Below, piece by piece: positions 10,992 through 22,505 of a DNA stretch of 64,000 nt. The notes beneath the pieces were generated by a model. The model saw only the letters and a program-made list of their open reading frames with translations, did not search any database and had not been told where the DNA came from. Numbering within the stretch: position 1 is the stretch's first letter; every line of letters starts with the position of its first letter. The stretch is taken from contig CM067082.1 in NCBI GenBank assembly GCA_034008185.1, positions 129,333,988 to 129,397,987 of the forward strand, given 5' to 3'. The DNA comes from Gorsachius magnificus. Lineage: Eukaryota; Chordata; Aves; Pelecaniformes; Ardeidae. Both the position numbers and the translations under genes were made by a program.

Positions 10992-13534
10992 CTGATAGGA
11001 ACTCTTGCTTCAAGAAAGAAGTATTAACGCTGTAGAGACTGTAGCGTTGTATAATGCATATACCTCAGCACCAATAAATATCTCCTTTACTAAATACAAA
11101 GAAAGCTTTTTATTTGACACCTTTGCCTATAGATATCCTGTGCATGTATTAAGGGATATTAAGGATAGTTTGAAAAGACCATATTTTACAATAACATCAA
11201 CACCATGTGTGTTTCTGTTTTTGCCAGTTTGTAGAATGGCTTTGGTTTGTATGACTTCCCTGCAGAAGTCATGTGCAGGAATTGTATGACTCTAGCTTCA
11301 ATTAGAGCTCATCCTTGGTGTGACTGTAATTGTAATAATAATAACTGAAATGGTTTCCTATCATATTTACTTCCTTTCTCTAACAGATGAGGTACAGTAA
11401 AATAGTATATACAAAAGATGTCAATGTACAAATGGCTTCTTAAGATCGCTCTGTCCCTTTGGGTTTTAATTTCCATTATTTTATACTGTATTTTCTTTTT
11501 TTTGGAAACTGAGTGCTATTGAATCTTTGCTGACATATTGATTCTTATTATATTTAAATTACAGCTGGGTATTTAGCTAATGTGCACATGGGTATGAAAA
11601 CACATTTTTAAATGAGGCATAATGGATATTTTAATGAAAAATAGTATGGACATATTGGTCTAAGCCAAACTTTAGAAGGATACACAGTGAGTTGCAGGGG
11701 TTGTGATAGGTTGATAGCTTTTTATCAGCTGAACTACTTGAACGGGTACAGAGTATCAGGTATTCCCCATTCATCTGCAGAATAGAAATCGGCAACAAAC
11801 CAATACTTCTGGAACAAATAGAGGTTTTTATTGCCTGGCAACCAAAAGGCCATCTCTATCTGGTGCTTCCTGAAAGAGATGTTACTGCATTTATTTCTCT
11901 GTAGTCTTTTGTATGGTATTGCACCCACAGAGTTAGAGGTTAAGGATGTTTCAGGCAGCACTTCTACACTTGGAGAGGAGAAAAAGGAACCTCTGCTGCA
12001 GGTAACTTTTAATTACTGTGTTGCCCATTTATAATCACTAGAATGAGCAGGTCAGTGGAAGAAAGGGCACTGTACTGTTTTGTGGAGTCAGGTGTTCTCA
12101 GCTGAGTCCATGGAGTGAGGAAGATCCTGACTGATTTGGTACTAGGATGTAGTCACTGCTGATGTGGCTTAGGAGAGAAGCGCTTTGTCCAGTGGTAGGA
12201 GATTGGCTGAGAGGGCAGAATTGCTGGAAGCTAACTGTAAGCTTTTGTGTTGAGCATTATCTACAGGAATAAGAGAAACTATCCAAAATGCAGCTCTGTA
12301 TTGTTCTTCTTTAATTTAATAATTTGTGTGTCTGTAAGCCTGGGTGAGTACACTATTAAATGTATCCTTCTTTTCAGAAATTAGTTGTAGTCTCATTGAA
12401 GGTAGATAAGAAATATGGTCCATCAGGTTGCTAAAACATCTTCTAATAGTAGATGAAGACTGGCTCAGATGGTGTAGGAACATTGATTGTTGGGATCATT
12501 GTTGATGGGGAAACAGATTAGAAATGAGATTTGGAAAATATTTCTACAGTCCCATTCATCAGTGAGCCCTAAGTAGGTTGGAAATATTTTAGATGTTAAT
12601 CTTTTGGGGACAGGTACTGTCTCTTTCATAGGGTTGTGTCTACAATTCACAACACATGAATCAGAATAATGACTGGGCAGCATTAGCAGTAGTACAAGCA
12701 GCAATAATAATGCTGTTTAGCTGTCCATTTCATCCTGTGATAGTTCAGGGCCTCTTGATAGTTAGGTGAAGAAAATGACAGTGGAGTCTTATTTACTTAC
12801 AGAAAAATGCACAAGTTTGATTCCCTGAAATGGGAAGTTTCCATCAGGAAACTATTTGCATTTTGCTCTAGAGTTTTGTTCTAGTGATTTTTGTTGTGTG
12901 TTTTCTTGGGCTCTTTTTTTTTCTGGCTTTCTACTTTTTCTCTCACAGAGACTTGTGCAAGCTCAGCTCTTACCTGTGATATTTGGGAGATTGCCTGGGT
13001 CCCTGGGCTGTCTCACTACTGACTTAGTTTTTAGGAGAGGCCCTAGTTAATGTTGCTATAAAGATTCTCTTTCTAAAAGTTTGTGTCCTGACCTCATATT
13101 TTCCCTCTCTCAGCTTTTATAGGAAAGAGAGTTCAGCTTCTGGTTTTCAGGTATATGCTGCTTGATTCTGTTTGATTGGAATCTGAACAGATTGTTTCAT
13201 TTATGCCAACTCTGTGGATTTAATGCACCTTCAGCTTGAATGATTTCACAGTGATTTTCTTGCCCCAACGCCACCAAGGTTTAGCACTAAAACAAAATAA
13301 AGATTTATGCAGCAACACTGAAGGTGCAAACCTGAAAAGACAAGTTTAGAAAAAGAAGAAATTAAAATACTTAGTAGATGAATATCTCTCCAGTTGCTTA
13401 ACCTCTTTTCTAAAACCCTAGACTTACTTCTACCCTTTAAACCAGTGTTTGTAACAAAACACTTTCTTACTTTTGCCCTCTGCTCTGAATAATCTTTCCA
13501 AGCATTTCTTAGGTAGACTCCTTTGGAGATAGGT

Positions 13535-13590
13535 TTTGGGATACAAATACAATTGCCTTTAATTGCCTTTGGGATACAAATAAAATTGCC
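13535..13590 (+). repeat. Two-copy tandem duplication, period 33
   Basis: TTTGGGATACAAATACAATT (from 13535) recurs at 13568 as a near-identical copy with one base change, each followed by GCC. Replication slippage is the simplest cause. Confidence 0.8.
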
Positions 13591-16500
13591 TGGGCTAACT
13601 ACTCACAAACAATATAGAAACTTCTGTTTATACTTAGATGTAGTTAATTTGTGCATAAGTGGTCAGTTGACATTTTTATATATTCTGACTCTCTGCATCT
13701 CTGGAACAGCACTGGCACATGTCGTATTATTAACATAATTGGCTGGCCCAGTTAGTGGTGTGTTGTCTGGTCAGGGTATGATGAGAAAATCTACCTTTCC
13801 AAGCTTTTATTGCAAGTTCATGTGATATAAACTGACGTTGTGTTTGCTATGTTGTCTGAAATGAAGGATGATACTCTAATCTGCCACTACAACCAATACT
13901 ACTCTTCCTTCTCCTTTGTATATAGTACAGTTCATAACTAAATTAAGTAGATAAAGTGTCAAAAGCTATTATACTTTTGCATTTGTAGCCAGGGTTCACA
14001 CAGGCCAGCTCTTGCTGAGCCTTTAATTCCTGTTGTGCTCTATGCTTTCCCTCCTCTGTCAAAAGGCCTGAAAAAGGGAGTCCAGCATTGATCTAAAGAA
14101 ATAAGTTTCGTCTGCCTCACACTCACACTGCTTGCCAAAGTCTCCCATTTTTTGAATAGCTGAGGTGGTCCTCTACATGTGCCAAAATTCTCCTCGAGAT
14201 ATACCTAGGGTATAGTGTAGATGCTTTGGACTTTCCTTGACAAAATAACTGATCTTTTAATGCATAGAAGATGATGTCTCAGGCTGACTTTTAAAGAGAG
14301 CAAAGTGATCTATGAAAGGCTTTACCTTTGGTCCAGCTGTTGGACCTTGGTATGCATTATTAACAGGAAGACACATAAATCTCTTTGGCCTTCTGTCTTA
14401 TGCATACACTTTCACTGACTTTTTTAGAAATTAATTAAATCTATTTTTATACTGAACATATTCTGGGTATTGAAAAATGCTTTGTTTCATTTTTATACAT
14501 ACAGATGTTTGAGTCTTAGTACCTTTTTGCTGGAAGCCAAATGGAACCTATCCAAGATACAACTAGTCCTGTGGAGCCTTGGCGCCTGACTGCTCTTACA
14601 TTGTCAAAAGCATCGGTAGCTCAAGGTCCTTTGAGAGCATACACTGCTGGATTTTCTGACTTCCTGGCAGTCTGTTTTCTTCATGTGGTCTGTGCCTAAA
14701 GAAAATGTTACATTTTCTTCTCTAGGAATGGAAACCTGTAGGTTCTTGCAATCAGTTGTAGTTGTGTGATTTTCTGTTATTTAATTATGGGATGAGATGG
14801 TGGACTTTTTTAGATTAGGCATGACAGGAAACTCCTATGGTAGAGCATTCCCCAGTTACTGAGTAAGTCCAATGGCGATGCCAATAACTCTTGAGAATGT
14901 TTCTATCAATGAGCTCTGAAAATGTTCAGTTCAGTGTGGGTCAGACTAACAGATTGTCTTTTTTATAACTCAGCATGGATTTGGGATTTTAAAACAGACT
15001 AGGTGCATAAAAATATTTAGTAGTCTAGCTCACACCTTCAGGTTTGCTTTTCTTCTCTTTTAGCCATACCAAAGATATATTAGGAGTGATGAGTTCTCAA
15101 GAGGGTACCCAGTGTGTTCAGGTCTCACTGAAACTGAACAGATGCTTTTCAGCTTTGTGGAAGCTAGGTTCCTAGGAAATTCATTAGCATTTTACATGAA
15201 AATCCCTTGGCTTTAGAGTTATATCCAGGTGATGGTGGCAAACAATGGGGAATGTGGTCTTTGTTTTGCGTGACTTATTTCCTTGTTTGTTTAAAGCTAT
15301 ATTTTCCTTTTCAGGTTTTCTACGCATTGATGGCTACAGTCCTGTGAGCATCTCCCATTGTGGATTGCAGGTAGATTTTATGCTAGATGGTTATGAGAAA
15401 ACGTGGTGTGAGAGCTTAATGCTGGGTCTCAGACCTTTGGAAGCTCTATTTTGCAGAGATTTTTAACTGCCCAGCATGGGATGCCTGTTGAATTCTAAAA
15501 GGAACTCAGTAGCTTGTACATCCATTTCCTTATTTCTCCACAACATGATCTTAAATGTTCAGATACATATGGCAGTCCAGGTCAGGCCCAAAGGGACTGA
15601 TCCTTGTTAAGAGGAGTAAATCATGAGATAGTCAATTTTCTGGAGAAAGTGGCAGTGCTCTGGCAACGGGGAATACTTTGAAGCTGTGGAAGCTTGTTCT
15701 GAAGTGACAGAATCAATGTCTATGACATAGGTTTGAATGCTTTCCTATTAGGCAGTCAGACCTGTTGCTAGAGTACCAAGGGATCATCTTAGCTAATCAC
15801 TGGCATTACCCGTGACAGGAGTCTGTGAGGCCATAAATAAGTTACCCAAGCAATTTATGTGAGAAATGTTCTCAGATGGAGTTGTTCTTTTAAAGTTTTA
15901 TGCAGACTCTGATTACTCCTTACCAGAGCACCAGAAATTCAGACAGAGCAGGAGCAGTCTGGGAAACCATTCTCACGGTTGAGACAAGTTTTAGTCCCTT
16001 TTCCTAATGTTGCTCTCAGTAACATTGTAAAAAACAGAAGGAATTGGTGAGAACAGACTGGACTTCTCCTCTGTGTTTTAAAAATACTGTAATACATGAA
16101 ATGGTGTCTGAATGGTGTCTGACGGCAGTGCAACCTGAAAGCAATGCTACCTCTTTATCCCATCATGATGAATATACATTGCAGCTCATCTGCTTACTGG
16201 CATTGTTGGATTTACTGTACCTGTCCAGGTCAGGTACTCCATTGTACATGTACCTATAAAAAGTGCATTCCACTCCCCAGCTTGTGCCTGAAGGCCCAAT
16301 GGGATGCCTGGGTAATGGAATGAGGGATCCATGGGCTGCCTGATGTAACCAAACCAGTGCATAGAACCTGCCAGATCCTTCTCTGAAAGGTGGGGAGAAG
16401 GTGCATGCTAGATGAATTGTTCTGGTGGTTGTAGCTTGCTGCCATGCAGTATCTTTCCTGAGAGACCTGTGAAGCTTCACCTATTAAGGAGAAAGATGAC

Positions 16501-18589
16501 CTAGTAGACTACCAGATGGATGCATAAACTTGTTATGGAAAATACACACACACTAACCTGCATTCATATTAAATGTACAAACTTAAAAAATAATAAAAAA
16601 TCTAACATCTTAATCCCACAGAAACAGGATTTTGTAAAAATAACATTTTGAATTTATGTGATTTACAGCAGAATGATAACGTTACATTAATTAAAAAAAG
16701 CGAAAAGAACTTGCATATGATTTAACTAAAGCAAGAAAAAATTACTCTAGGAACACCATTGGGTAGATTTCCAGTTGGCTTATATTGTTTAGTTCTATTG
16801 ATTTGGGTGAAATTTTTCCATTATAAACTGAGCGATAATTCACTAGGATTTAATTTGTGCACTAAAATCAACACACAAAGAAATTATCAGAATTATGTTC
16901 AACTTTTTGCTGCAGTCATCCATAATCCTATGTAGAATTAGTAAGGTAGGGCCAGGTAAGAAGTGTTCCTTTGACATCATTGAAGCTACATTTATTCAGC
17001 ACAGAATTTAGTCCATGTATTCACTCCACATTTAAAACTAGATGTGGGTCATGCAAATCTGGTTACCTTCTTATTTACAGAAATTTTGCAATAGATTCCT
17101 GAAGTGCTAACATCCTATCTTTATCAAGTCTCATTTAAAAATACTAAAAGCCACAATAAGTATTTATGTTTTTAAACGCAATTGGTATAATTGTAATTAC
17201 AGTTATAAAGCAATTATAACTATATACTTTAACAATTAGTATTTATATAGTCAGTATTTATATTTTATGAAGGCCTTAAATATTTAATTAAAAGTCTTTT
17301 GAAGTTTTTTAGGATTTCTAAAAATAAATGTATTTCCTCCATTCATGAAGTTTTTGGTCCTTCTTTTTCTTCAAAGGCAAGAAGACTGTCAAAATGTAGT
17401 ATTGACAAAAATATATTCAGTTCCTTTATTCTCACTACTTCCAAATTCAAGTAACCAACTGTAGGCTAGATATTTCTCTGTCTCTGGTAAATTTTGGATT
17501 TCTTGGATTCTACCCTGAAGCCATAAATACAGCTTCCATTCAAGATTTCTGCTCAGATTTATGAAAACTTCTTAATTCACAGCAAAATCTTACTCTGAAG
17601 AGGCTAATTTAAGTGGTGTGCAACACTCCCGTGCTGCCTTCTGCGACTTGTTTTGTGGAGAATGTATCTTGTTCAGAAAAAACGTTCCTCCACTGGATGT
17701 TCATGGTTAATTTATGTCCTGCTCTGTCTCCTGAACAACATATATGATTCAGAATTAGGTGCTTTTGTGCTTAGGACACTCAGCAGTTTTAAGCTGTAAA
17801 CTTCTGAAGGAAATCAACAGGAACACTAGAATAGGAGCTGTAGAGTTTGTCTTTTGCTAACTGACTTTAAGTTCTACCTCCTGTATTTGCTCTTGAATCT
17901 TTCCAGTACATTTAATTGTCTATTAAAACCATTGATAGAAAATACACAAAAAAATTGTATTTGTAACAGTAATTTTTCAAAGGAGTGTTCAACATCTGTC
18001 AGGACAGATGACTGCTCAGCTCACCTTTGAGTCTGTGAGAAGCACTGTGTTGTAGTGTAACTAACTGCTACAGAAACTGTCAAGAGAGAAGAAAAACTCA
18101 ATGACTTAGCAAACTGCAGTAAACTGAGGATGTGTACAACTTGCTGTTCTGTTCAAACTCAAGGGCAAACTGGTTGACTCCTAGTCCCTAATGTTTATGG
18201 AAGAAATGTGTACTTAGATGTACCAACAATTAAGCTGCAATGAGCTTTTAAACTAATATATAAGCGTATAGTTTCATAACAAATGTGTTTAAGTAATAAT
18301 TGATGCTGGAGTAATAACATCTTACAATATGACCTTAAAACCCATGACTGATGAAATGTTAAGGCCAATTCTGGACAGTGTTTAACACCTCCACACAACA
18401 GAGTACCAGTGGAGCCATCCAGAGTATACACTCGTAATATGCTAGATCTGTATATCAGTTTCAAAGTGTTAAAATAAAGATAAAGTCAGAGGAATTTACA
18501 CATACAGCTGCTCCTTTCAGCTCAGTGGAAAAAAAATCCAGTCCTTTTTCATTATTTATGTGATCATAGATTTATTATTTTCAAGTACT
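13591..18589. other. Non-coding DNA, partly less AT-rich
   Basis: No gene is recognised. The part at 14000-16480 is less AT-rich than its flanks and may be very old repeat or pseudogene material. It contains a 56-base exon-like piece (15315-15370) between acceptor-like and donor-like sites, and an 11-base two-copy tandem repeat (16100-16121). 16560-17340 is strongly AT-rich. Confidence 0.4.
16100..16121 (+). repeat. 11-base tandem duplication
   Basis: AATGGTGTCTG occurs twice in direct tandem. Confidence 0.85.
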
Positions 18590-19460
18590 GATTGGGCCTT
18601 AGCTTGGAGAAACTGTCCAATTCCTTTCTTGTCCAAATGCATTGCTTTCCTGCCAAATTCTCTCTCTGTTATTTGGAGTCTTTTTTCCCTACTTCTTGAC
18701 TTTTGCCTAATGAGTTGTGTTTGCAAAGCCTGTTGCTCTTTTTTTTACACTTGCTTGCACAGACTCATGGCATGCAATTATTGCAGAAATATTCACTCTA
18801 ATAAAGTTTTTAGTCCTATACAGTGTATGTTATTCATATATTTATTTGGAGGCATTTGAGTGTAAAGGCCTGAATGTGTCATTTGATCCATACTGCTGGA
18901 GTCCATGTTTCGCATATGTTCAGGCCTATGGTATACTCAGTTATTCTGAGGTTTACCTTTGATGCACTTGAGATATTCTTGTCTTGTCAGGTTCTGTTGA
19001 ATTTTACAAGTGCTGCTATCACAAAAGCAATTCTACTTTTGATTTCTGCTTCAGACTTTTTCTGCTTTGTGATGGTAATTCTGAGATACCTGAATGAATC
19101 CACTCATTCAAGTTTCTCAACTTTGATGTAAATTTCTTGTTGCGTATGAGTTTTCCATTGTCCTCTATCATTTTTTTCCCTCCTGTTTGATCACCAGTCC
19201 ATGGGTAGTAGCTTTGTTGTTAGATCTGCTAGGTACAGTCCTTTTTCTTCCAATCAGGTTGATACAATCTACAAAGTAAAGATTATAGATCTTTTACCAC
19301 TAGCTGATAACTTTGTCCTACCAGAATTTTCAAGCACTTTGTATCTAACTATGTTCAAGGAAAATACGAGCAGAGATGCTGCCAGGAGAAATCTGTCTTT
19401 CCATCAATTCTTGTGCAGAATCATTTACTTAATGTGTACTCTGTGAAGATTATACTTTTC
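18590..19460 (-). mobile_element. Decayed non-CR1 LINE, reverse transcriptase C-terminal part
   Basis: On the - strand the C-terminal part of a non-LTR reverse transcriptase can be read in three frame-shifted pieces. At 19275-19264 FVDC followed by INLIG stands where YADD-x-x-LIG is expected; the second catalytic aspartate is replaced. From 19136 to 18897, 80 codons stay in one frame with two stops. They show EIYIKVEKLE, then VDSFRYL, then SEAEIKSRIA, then QDKNISSASK, and end in NICETWTP; this order matches the FKYLG...EIK.RIA...ISxxTK...YGCETWTL region of RTE/L1-like elements. From 18817 to 18737, NISAIIACHESV and ASVKKR match the stretch before the usual WFGHV box. The clade cannot be fixed by eye. 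The element is old and dead; the 5' part and 3' end are not found. Confidence 0.78.
18897..19136 (-). pseudogene. LINE reverse transcriptase fragment, EIKSRIA to CETWT
   Basis: This is the clearest coding relic in the element: 80 codons with only two stops and no frameshift. Residues 26-37 carry KKSEAEIKSRIA and residues 74-80 carry ICETWTP, where the family has GCETWTL. CR1 elements do not carry this box, so this is a different LINE lineage. It lies downstream of the degenerate YADD box, with one frameshift between them, probably near the A run at about 19166. Confidence 0.8.
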
Positions 19461-19944
19461 AAATTGCTTCAAAAGCTTTTAATTCAAGTTCTAATGCAAC
19501 CTGAGCTTGCAGTTTTTAGGAGGGAAACCCTGTGCCCATGAGGTTGAAGGAACTGTCTTTCTAACTTTTCTATTGCTGGAATACTATTTTACATAAAAGT
19601 TTCTAATTTTACCTTTGCTATTAATTTATTTTTGAGGCCTGAAGTATTTAATGGAACTATACTCCTATACTTACTACAAGGAATTTAGTGACTTGGGATA
19701 CACTGTGTGTCAATGCTCCCTTCTGACCTGAATTGCTGTTTGGTGGGATCTATGTTCTTATCTAATATATGGAGCAGGTTCTGAGATCAACGTCTGCTCT
19801 GGGAGCAGGACAATACTCTAATGATCAGGTTATACAAACATTTGCAGTGTATTCTGTGCCAAGAAATATTTTGGTAATAAACCTACCTCATGAATCAAAG
19901 TTTTCACAGAAGAGAAACAGAGTTGTCACCTCGAAATATTCCAT
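19461..19944. other. Non-coding DNA next to the LINE relic
   Basis: This could hold more of the LINE 5' region on the - strand, but I cannot recognise it. No other feature is seen. Confidence 0.35.
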
Positions 19945-20070
19945 AGTTCTGTGGTTAGGGCAAACTTGTGATGGGAGGCAAGAGATGTGATTTCTAGTCA
20001 CCTGAGACAAAAAAGTAGTTTAAACCTGGGTGTCCCAAATCCCAAAAGACTGCTCTAACTTGGGGCTATT
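19945..20070. repeat. Ancient palindromic repeat, MITE-like
   Basis: The left arm (about 19947-19990, GTGGTTAGGGCA...) and right arm (about 20022-20063, ...GACTGCTCTAAC) are imperfect reverse complements around a short centre. They resemble an amniote repeat with arms of the type GGTTAGGGCACTCACCTGGGA, as I remember it. No transposase and no target duplication is visible. Confidence 0.45.
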
Positions 20071-21164
20071 TACTGTGTAAATAAAGGAGCCAAGAAAAGT
20101 GGGCAGTAATGTTATTTACTTTTTCTTCTTTCTTGTAAGGACTGACCTGATTTCATCTCATGATCTCAGGACATGGTTTACAGCTGGGGTTCTTTGAAAG
20201 TGATGGACATCTAGCTTTATCCAGATGCTGAGTGTATAAAAAGTTTGTAAACATGCTACATAGTGGAGTTCTGGTACACAGAACTGATACACAGCATGAT
20301 TCAGAGATACACAGCCTGATTCAGAGATACTCGGATGTTCAAAGTAAGATATTTGCTTTGGTATAGGACTGCAACCAAAATAATAAGCTTTGACTGTCAG
20401 TCAGCTATCCTGCCTAGTGAAGTGTATACACACGTACATTGCATACTAACATGGTGTAAAATATATGCCTTAGCCTGGTCTTCTTCACAGTATTATAACT
20501 GTGAGTCTGGACCTGAGTGCCCTGTTGCCCAGATCCTAGTATTTGCCATGTCCTTTAAGGACTGTACAGCAAGGCAAGTTCTGTCCTGGCTTTGGAAACC
20601 GTGTAAATATACTTGTACTGATTAGTCTCATAGTAGTCCAAACCCCACCGTTCTCAGTTTGCTATAGGCTTATTTCAAATTTCCTCAGATTTTATGCAGC
20701 TGCTACCCAGATTAAATATTAGACAACAGTCTTTCTCAGTATCAGTCATGCTTAGCTCCTACTTCACAAGTTGTCATATGCCTGACCATGCAGTGAAAAA
20801 CCCACAGCTTTTAAAATGATTTATTATTAGCAAATAGCTGAGAATTCACGTACCTGTACCTTGAAAAAAAAAAAGGAAAAAGTAATGGAGAATTAACAAT
20901 TTATTTGGCTGTCAACACTCAGCAGGGAGTTGTTAGTAACCATGAAAAAACCAGTGTACTGAAGTTCAGCGCAGTCCCCCAAATCTCACTCTAAATTCTT
21001 ACCTCAGTTCTCTTTAAAATTTGCTTATTGCCTATCAGTCTTACTGCATGTTTAATAATCACTACCTTCCTGAATTTAGTCAGTGATCTGTTAGTTGACA
21101 TACCTGGAACAGATGATGAGAAAACCAGAAAGGATGGGATTCATCAAGGGTAGTGTTTGTGCTC
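20071..21164. other. Non-coding DNA with a short tandem repeat
   Basis: No gene is recognised; the 96-codon + frame at 20335-20625 has no known motif. The stretch contains the 20-base tandem duplication at 20286-20330 and an A run near 20863. Confidence 0.4.
20286..20330 (+). repeat. 20-base tandem duplication
   Basis: GATACACAGCATGATTCAGA is followed directly by the same 20 bases with one change and then by GATAC, the start of a third unit. Confidence 0.88.
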
Positions 21165-21345
21165 TGAGCTCCATTCACAGTCAGCGGAGATGTAGTCAAT
21201 ACAGTGAGCAGAGTCTAAAGTGCAATTTGTCTCATCCTAAAGCAGCTGTCTAAGAGAAGTGAAATGAATCAAACCTTGAAAATGCCCATTACTCTCCACT
21301 GACTTGAAAGGGAGCTGGGGGGAACTAGGTTCCATGTAAGCAGCC
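21165..21345 (-). repeat. Unclassified ancient dispersed repeat, copy B
   Basis: This aligns with the reverse complement of 44490-44715. Shared blocks in the same order are GCAATT(t/c), a purine-rich link, ATGAATCA, ATGCC, CTCT-CCACTGAC (TATTGAC in the other copy) and AAAGGGAGC. Divergence is high. No coding potential or tRNA-like head is seen. Confidence 0.5.
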
Positions 21346-22189
21346 AGACATCAAACATTAGATGATTTGAGCGCAGTACCATAAAACTAGCAGTAATTAA
21401 CAGGTGTGGCAAAGTACCTGTGAATTTTTTACATACAAGCCTATTCTCTTTGAAGGTAGGTGCCCAGGTTTGTAATCCCAGTTTGGACAGAAAGTGATTA
21501 TTCCAGCAGACTTGGTATCATATATGCAATGTAAACTGCTCAAGTTTGGGCACACAATTACATTCCTTTCTATTCTAGATCCAGATGGCCAGCACCAGTT
21601 TGGGGAGAAGAGGTAAAGAAGGGGACAAGGTAGAAAAGGGGAGGATTATTCCATGTAGTTAAGCATATGTGAATGCTAGCTATGAGATTTCAGCAACATC
21701 TTATAACTAAGCTTGCTTAGCTAACGTTGCTTAACATTATGGCTGTGGTGAATCTAGTGCTGGAATTCTTAGGCATCTAGTGCTTCTCTTGCCATACAAA
21801 AGGATTTAAAGTTATAAAATTATGACTTGTAAAATTATGGTGAGTTTAGTTCAGTATTAAACCTTGTGTATCTACTTCAAGTTCCTCATGTCAAACTTTA
21901 AAACTTATAGAACATGCTTTCTGGATGGAAAACGTTTTCCTCGTTTCATAAGCAGAAAAGGAAAGAAAAGAAAGAAAGGTTAATGTAGAAATGTAATTCA
22001 TATTAAACCCTTTGCCCCTTGTGGTGGTCTCCTGTAATCTGAAATTTACGTCCTTTTCCTTACTGTATTTAATAAGAGAGAGAAAGGGGAAAAAAATGCA
22101 AGCCCCTTGATTTTATGAAGCAAATAAATAATGACAGGAAATGGGGATTTTTGTTTGTTCTTTGGTGTGAATTGGCACAGGCATTATGA
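21346..22189. other. Unique AT-rich non-coding DNA
   Basis: No gene or clear repeat is seen apart from a GAAAG-rich tract at about 21955-21980. Confidence 0.45.
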
Positions 22190-22505
22190 TGAAGTTAAAA
22201 TGCAGAGGTTAATTGAAAAATGCGATAAACAAAGCCCCTTGAAGGTCTCAGAATAATTTTGCCTTGCAGCACTGACAGCCTACTACCATTGGGCACTAAA
22301 CCTACTCCGAACTGCTGGAGATAAAAAAAAAAAAGAAAAGAAAAGAAAAAGAAGAAAAGAAAGAAAACCCCCTAAAGTTAATTGTCTTTCTGTTCCTTCC
22401 ACCTCATTTCAGCCCAATTATAACTGGGAAAAGTCATTCTGTCTAATTTGCATTAATGCACCTCTATGGAAAAATAGCTTAGACGGTGAATTTGATCTTT
22501 TTTTC
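22190..22505. promoter_or_regulatory. Candidate conserved non-coding element
   Basis: Two unique-looking parts (22190-22315 and 22380-22500) flank an A-rich simple repeat. The second contains ATTTGCAT (22447-22454), the octamer bound by POU factors, followed by TAATGCA. The call rests on composition and motif look only. Conservation cannot be tested here. Confidence 0.22.
22321..22367 (+). repeat. A-rich (GAAAA)n simple repeat
   Basis: An A run followed by impure AAAAG and AAAG units. Confidence 0.8.

Larger units (their letters stand above)
9796..13534. other. Non-coding DNA with A/T simple repeats
   Basis: No gene is recognised. Small frames (for example 10296-10625 and 11005-11289, + strand) show no known motif. 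The stretch contains an A-rich tract at 10723-10754 and a T-rich tract at 10969-10991. From about 12000 onward it is somewhat less AT-rich, perhaps very old repeat DNA that I cannot name. Confidence 0.4.

Noticed and set aside
16163..16480. 105-codon - strand frame
   Set aside because: No recognisable motif, and overlapping frames on both strands. Not supported as a gene.
18560..19446. Series of + strand frames of 71-99 codons
   Set aside because: They are shadows of the LINE reverse transcriptase relic on the - strand.
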